Assembly (NCBI GenBank): GCA_009778425.1
Contig: WRJU01000162.1
Coordinates: forward strand, 1-7,663
DNA: 7,663 bases
Direction of reading: 5' to 3'
DNA from: Pseudomonadota bacterium
GTDB lineage: Bacteria; Pseudomonadota; Gammaproteobacteria; Burkholderiales; Rhodocyclaceae
Below, piece after piece: positions 6,426 through 7,663 of the stretch (positions within the stretch are counted from its first letter, which is position 1; each line of letters begins with the position of its first letter). The notes beneath the pieces were generated by a model. The model saw only the letters and a program-made list of their open reading frames with translations. It did no database searches and was not told the origin of the DNA. The position numbers and the translations under genes are program-made.

Positions 6426-6794
6426 TCATTTGAACAACAGTGCCGCCGCGACCTGCCGGTTTTCGAGGGCGAGGATGTTGTAGGTGCGGCAGGCGGCGGA
6501 TAAATCCATCGGCTCGACGGCTATCCCGGCTTCAATGAGCGGACGCAACAGCGCCGGGGCGGGAAAACGCTGGCGGCGGCCAGTGCCGAGCAGCACGATT
6601 TTCGGGCCGAGCGTCACGAGGGCGGCGAAATCGTCGGCGGTCAGCGCGTCGAACCCCGTTGCCCAGCCGGAAATGATGCGCTCCGGGGTGACGATCAGGG
6701 CGGTGTCGTAGCGTATATGGTTGATGGTGACGAAGTGTTCTTCGTTGCCGGTGAAAAGGTTGATGTCGGGAGACTGGTTGAGGTTGAGTTTCAT
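6426..6794 (-). CDS. Mth938-like domain protein (DUF498 family)
   Basis: A 122-residue soluble protein of the Mth938/DUF498 family (COG3737; eukaryotic relatives include the complex I assembly factor NDUFAF3). The bacterial function is not established. Recognisable are the central VLLGTGRRQRFP (67-78), the strand-helix region EAGIAVEPMDLSAACRTYNIL (88-108) and the ending ENRQVAAALLFK (111-122), all typical of the family, and the length is usual for it. The start is the ATG at 6794; a TTG one codon earlier lies inside the preceding gene's stop region. The stop of the upstream Sel1-like gene and this ATG overlap as TGATG. There is no Shine-Dalgarno-like sequence before the start, so translation probably depends on ribosomes finishing the Sel1-like gene. 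No signal peptide or membrane helix is present. Confidence 0.88.
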   Translation of the reverse strand: MKLNLNQSPDINLFTGNEEHFVTINHIRYDTALIVTPERIISGWATGFDALTADDFAALVTLGPKIVLLGTGRRQRFPAPALLRPLIEAGIAVEPMDLSAACRTYNILALENRQVAAALLFK

Positions 6795-6796
6795 CA
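6792..6796 (-). promoter_or_regulatory. TGATG stop-start overlap (translational coupling)
   Basis: The TGA of the Sel1-like gene (6796-6794) shares its A with the ATG of the Mth938-domain gene (6794-6792). The preceding bases on this strand (CTTGTTTTTTG) contain no purine-rich ribosome binding site. Such overlaps commonly mark termination-reinitiation, so the two proteins are likely made together. Confidence 0.6.
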
Positions 6797-7663
6797 AAAA
6801 ACAAGTTCGATCTGTTCCAAACCATTTTCGCCCTCTGCATTGCCTTGCGCGCTCAGAAAGGACGCAAGCAGTTGAAGGGCTTTTTTGGCGTTTTCATGGC
6901 CTTGTTCGCTTGCCTTTCTCAACCATTTTTGGGCTTCGGTGAAGTTTTGCGCAGTCCCCAGGCCTTTGGCGAGCATGACTCCGACGTTGTATTGGGCGCT
7001 TGAATTGCCACGTTCCGCAATTTTGAGATACCACTTCAGGGCTTCCGGATAATGGGGCTCGATGAGTTCGTCACCGCCGGCGTATATTTTCGCAAGTTGA
7101 TCCTGAGCCGGTAAATGTCCCTGATCGGCCGCTTTCGTATACCACTTCAGAGCTTCTTCTACATTTTGTTCCGGAACGCACCAGCCCATTGAGTACATAT
7201 ATCCAAGCTCATTCTGAGCCTCTACGAGTCCCTGTTCCGCTGCTTGTTGAAACCATTGCACACCTTTTTCCTCATTTTCCCTGCCGCCCAGGAACAGGCA
7301 ATAAATGACTCCGAGTTCAAATTGAGCCTTTACATCGCCCTGTTCTGCCGCCTGGCGAAATCCCTCCGTTGCCATCTGGAACCATCTTGCGGATTCTTCT
7401 CCGAACCATTTGGCGTCTTTTTCGCCGGAATAGAGGCCCAGCGCGGTGGCAACCATTTTGATTCTTTTGTTCTGACTCTCGCTCTTGGCCATGTCATAGA
7501 TTTCCCCCAGGCGGCATTGCGCCTCCGCGTCGCCCTGTTCTGCCGCCTGACGGAACCCTTCCATCGCCATTTGTATCCATTTGATGGCTTCTTCTTCATT
7601 TTTTTTGTTGGGCGGGAGCCTGGAGTACATCAATCCGAGTTCGTACTGGGCTTTTGCGTGTCC
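6794..7663 (-). CDS. Sel1-like repeat (SLR/TPR-type) protein, N-terminus outside window
   Basis: The frame is open to the right edge, so the true start and any signal peptide are missing; 289 residues are visible. They form a chain of Sel1-like repeats, helix-turn-helix units usually serving as protein-binding scaffolds. In visible numbering the units are 1-43, 44-108, 109-144, 145-181, 182-218, 219-254 and a partial cap from 255. Most open with G(D/H/N)xxAQ and end with (W)(F/Y)xxAAEQ. The last four full units are 36-37 residues, normal for the family. The first two are longer (43 and 65) because of inserts, including a charged stretch at 60-90. The tail after 270 is acidic and ends in ELVF. 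The partner and role cannot be read from the sequence. Its start codon region for the next gene overlaps its own stop, linking it to the Mth938-domain gene. Confidence 0.9.
   Translation of the reverse strand, partial: GHAKAQYELGLMYSRLPPNKKNEEEAIKWIQMAMEGFRQAAEQGDAEAQCRLGEIYDMAKSESQNKRIKMVATALGLYSGEKDAKWFGEESARWFQMATEGFRQAAEQGDVKAQFELGVIYCLFLGGRENEEKGVQWFQQAAEQGLVEAQNELGYMYSMGWCVPEQNVEEALKWYTKAADQGHLPAQDQLAKIYAGGDELIEPHYPEALKWYLKIAERGNSSAQYNVGVMLAKGLGTAQNFTEAQKWLRKASEQGHENAKKALQLLASFLSAQGNAEGENGLEQIELVF
7335..7385 (-). repeat. Direct repeat inside the Sel1-like gene, copy A
   Basis: This 51-bp stretch matches 7530-7580 at 42 of 51 positions by hand alignment; the first 20 bases are identical. 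It encodes the WFQMATEGFRQAAEQGD part of the repeat protein. Copies are 195 bp (65 codons) apart, so the frame is kept. The similarity exceeds that between the other repeat units and suggests a more recent internal duplication. Confidence 0.7.
7530..7580 (-). repeat. Direct repeat inside the Sel1-like gene, copy B
   Basis: Partner of the copy at 7335-7385, encoding WIQMAMEGFRQAAEQGD. Differences between the copies are scattered and several are silent, so the repeat is under protein-level constraint. Pairs like this can recombine and change the number of repeat units. Confidence 0.7.

Overview
The window looks like an ordinary, gene-dense piece of a Gram-negative proteobacterial chromosome. 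The best fit is a betaproteobacterium, possibly of the Nitrosomonadales type. That placement is inference from three things: the style of RlmD and DmeF, a MutL carrying an endonuclease motif in the DMHA form also known from Neisseria, and a Mth938-domain gene beside a PIN-PhoH gene. By eye most of the window is GC-rich with strong third-position GC. The exception is roughly 1800-2900, which is clearly more AT-rich.

Layout. Positions 1-762 (+) hold the C-terminal part of the 23S rRNA m5U methyltransferase RlmD, cut by the left edge. Converging on it, and overlapping its 3' end by 85 bp, is a DmeF-type cation diffusion facilitator (678-1679, -) for Co/Ni-type metal efflux. Next comes an AT-rich spacer with a good sigma70-like promoter, driving a small 220-residue membrane protein that resembles a cut-down chemotaxis receptor (2014-2676, +). 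A second non-coding stretch (2677-2901) carries two copies of a 16-base near-palindrome around a candidate promoter. These sit upstream of a 52-codon small gene with a strong ribosome binding site (2902-3060, +) and a possible terminator.

The right half is a run of four genes on the minus strand, read from right to left: a Sel1-like repeat protein (cut by the right edge), a Mth938-domain protein, a PIN-PhoH ATPase and MutL. The first two overlap in TGATG. phoH and mutL are 23 bp apart, and the gap before phoH is 81 bp. This is compatible with one transcript, although no promoter was identified for it.

Functions. RlmD (rRNA modification), MutL (mismatch repair) and PIN-PhoH (predicted RNA-acting nuclease/ATPase) are housekeeping genes. 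DmeF is a metal efflux pump. The unexplained part is 1800-3080: the degenerate mini-receptor and the small basic protein behind paired operator-like sites. I found no CRISPR array, tRNA, rRNA, insertion sequence or complete new multi-gene system.
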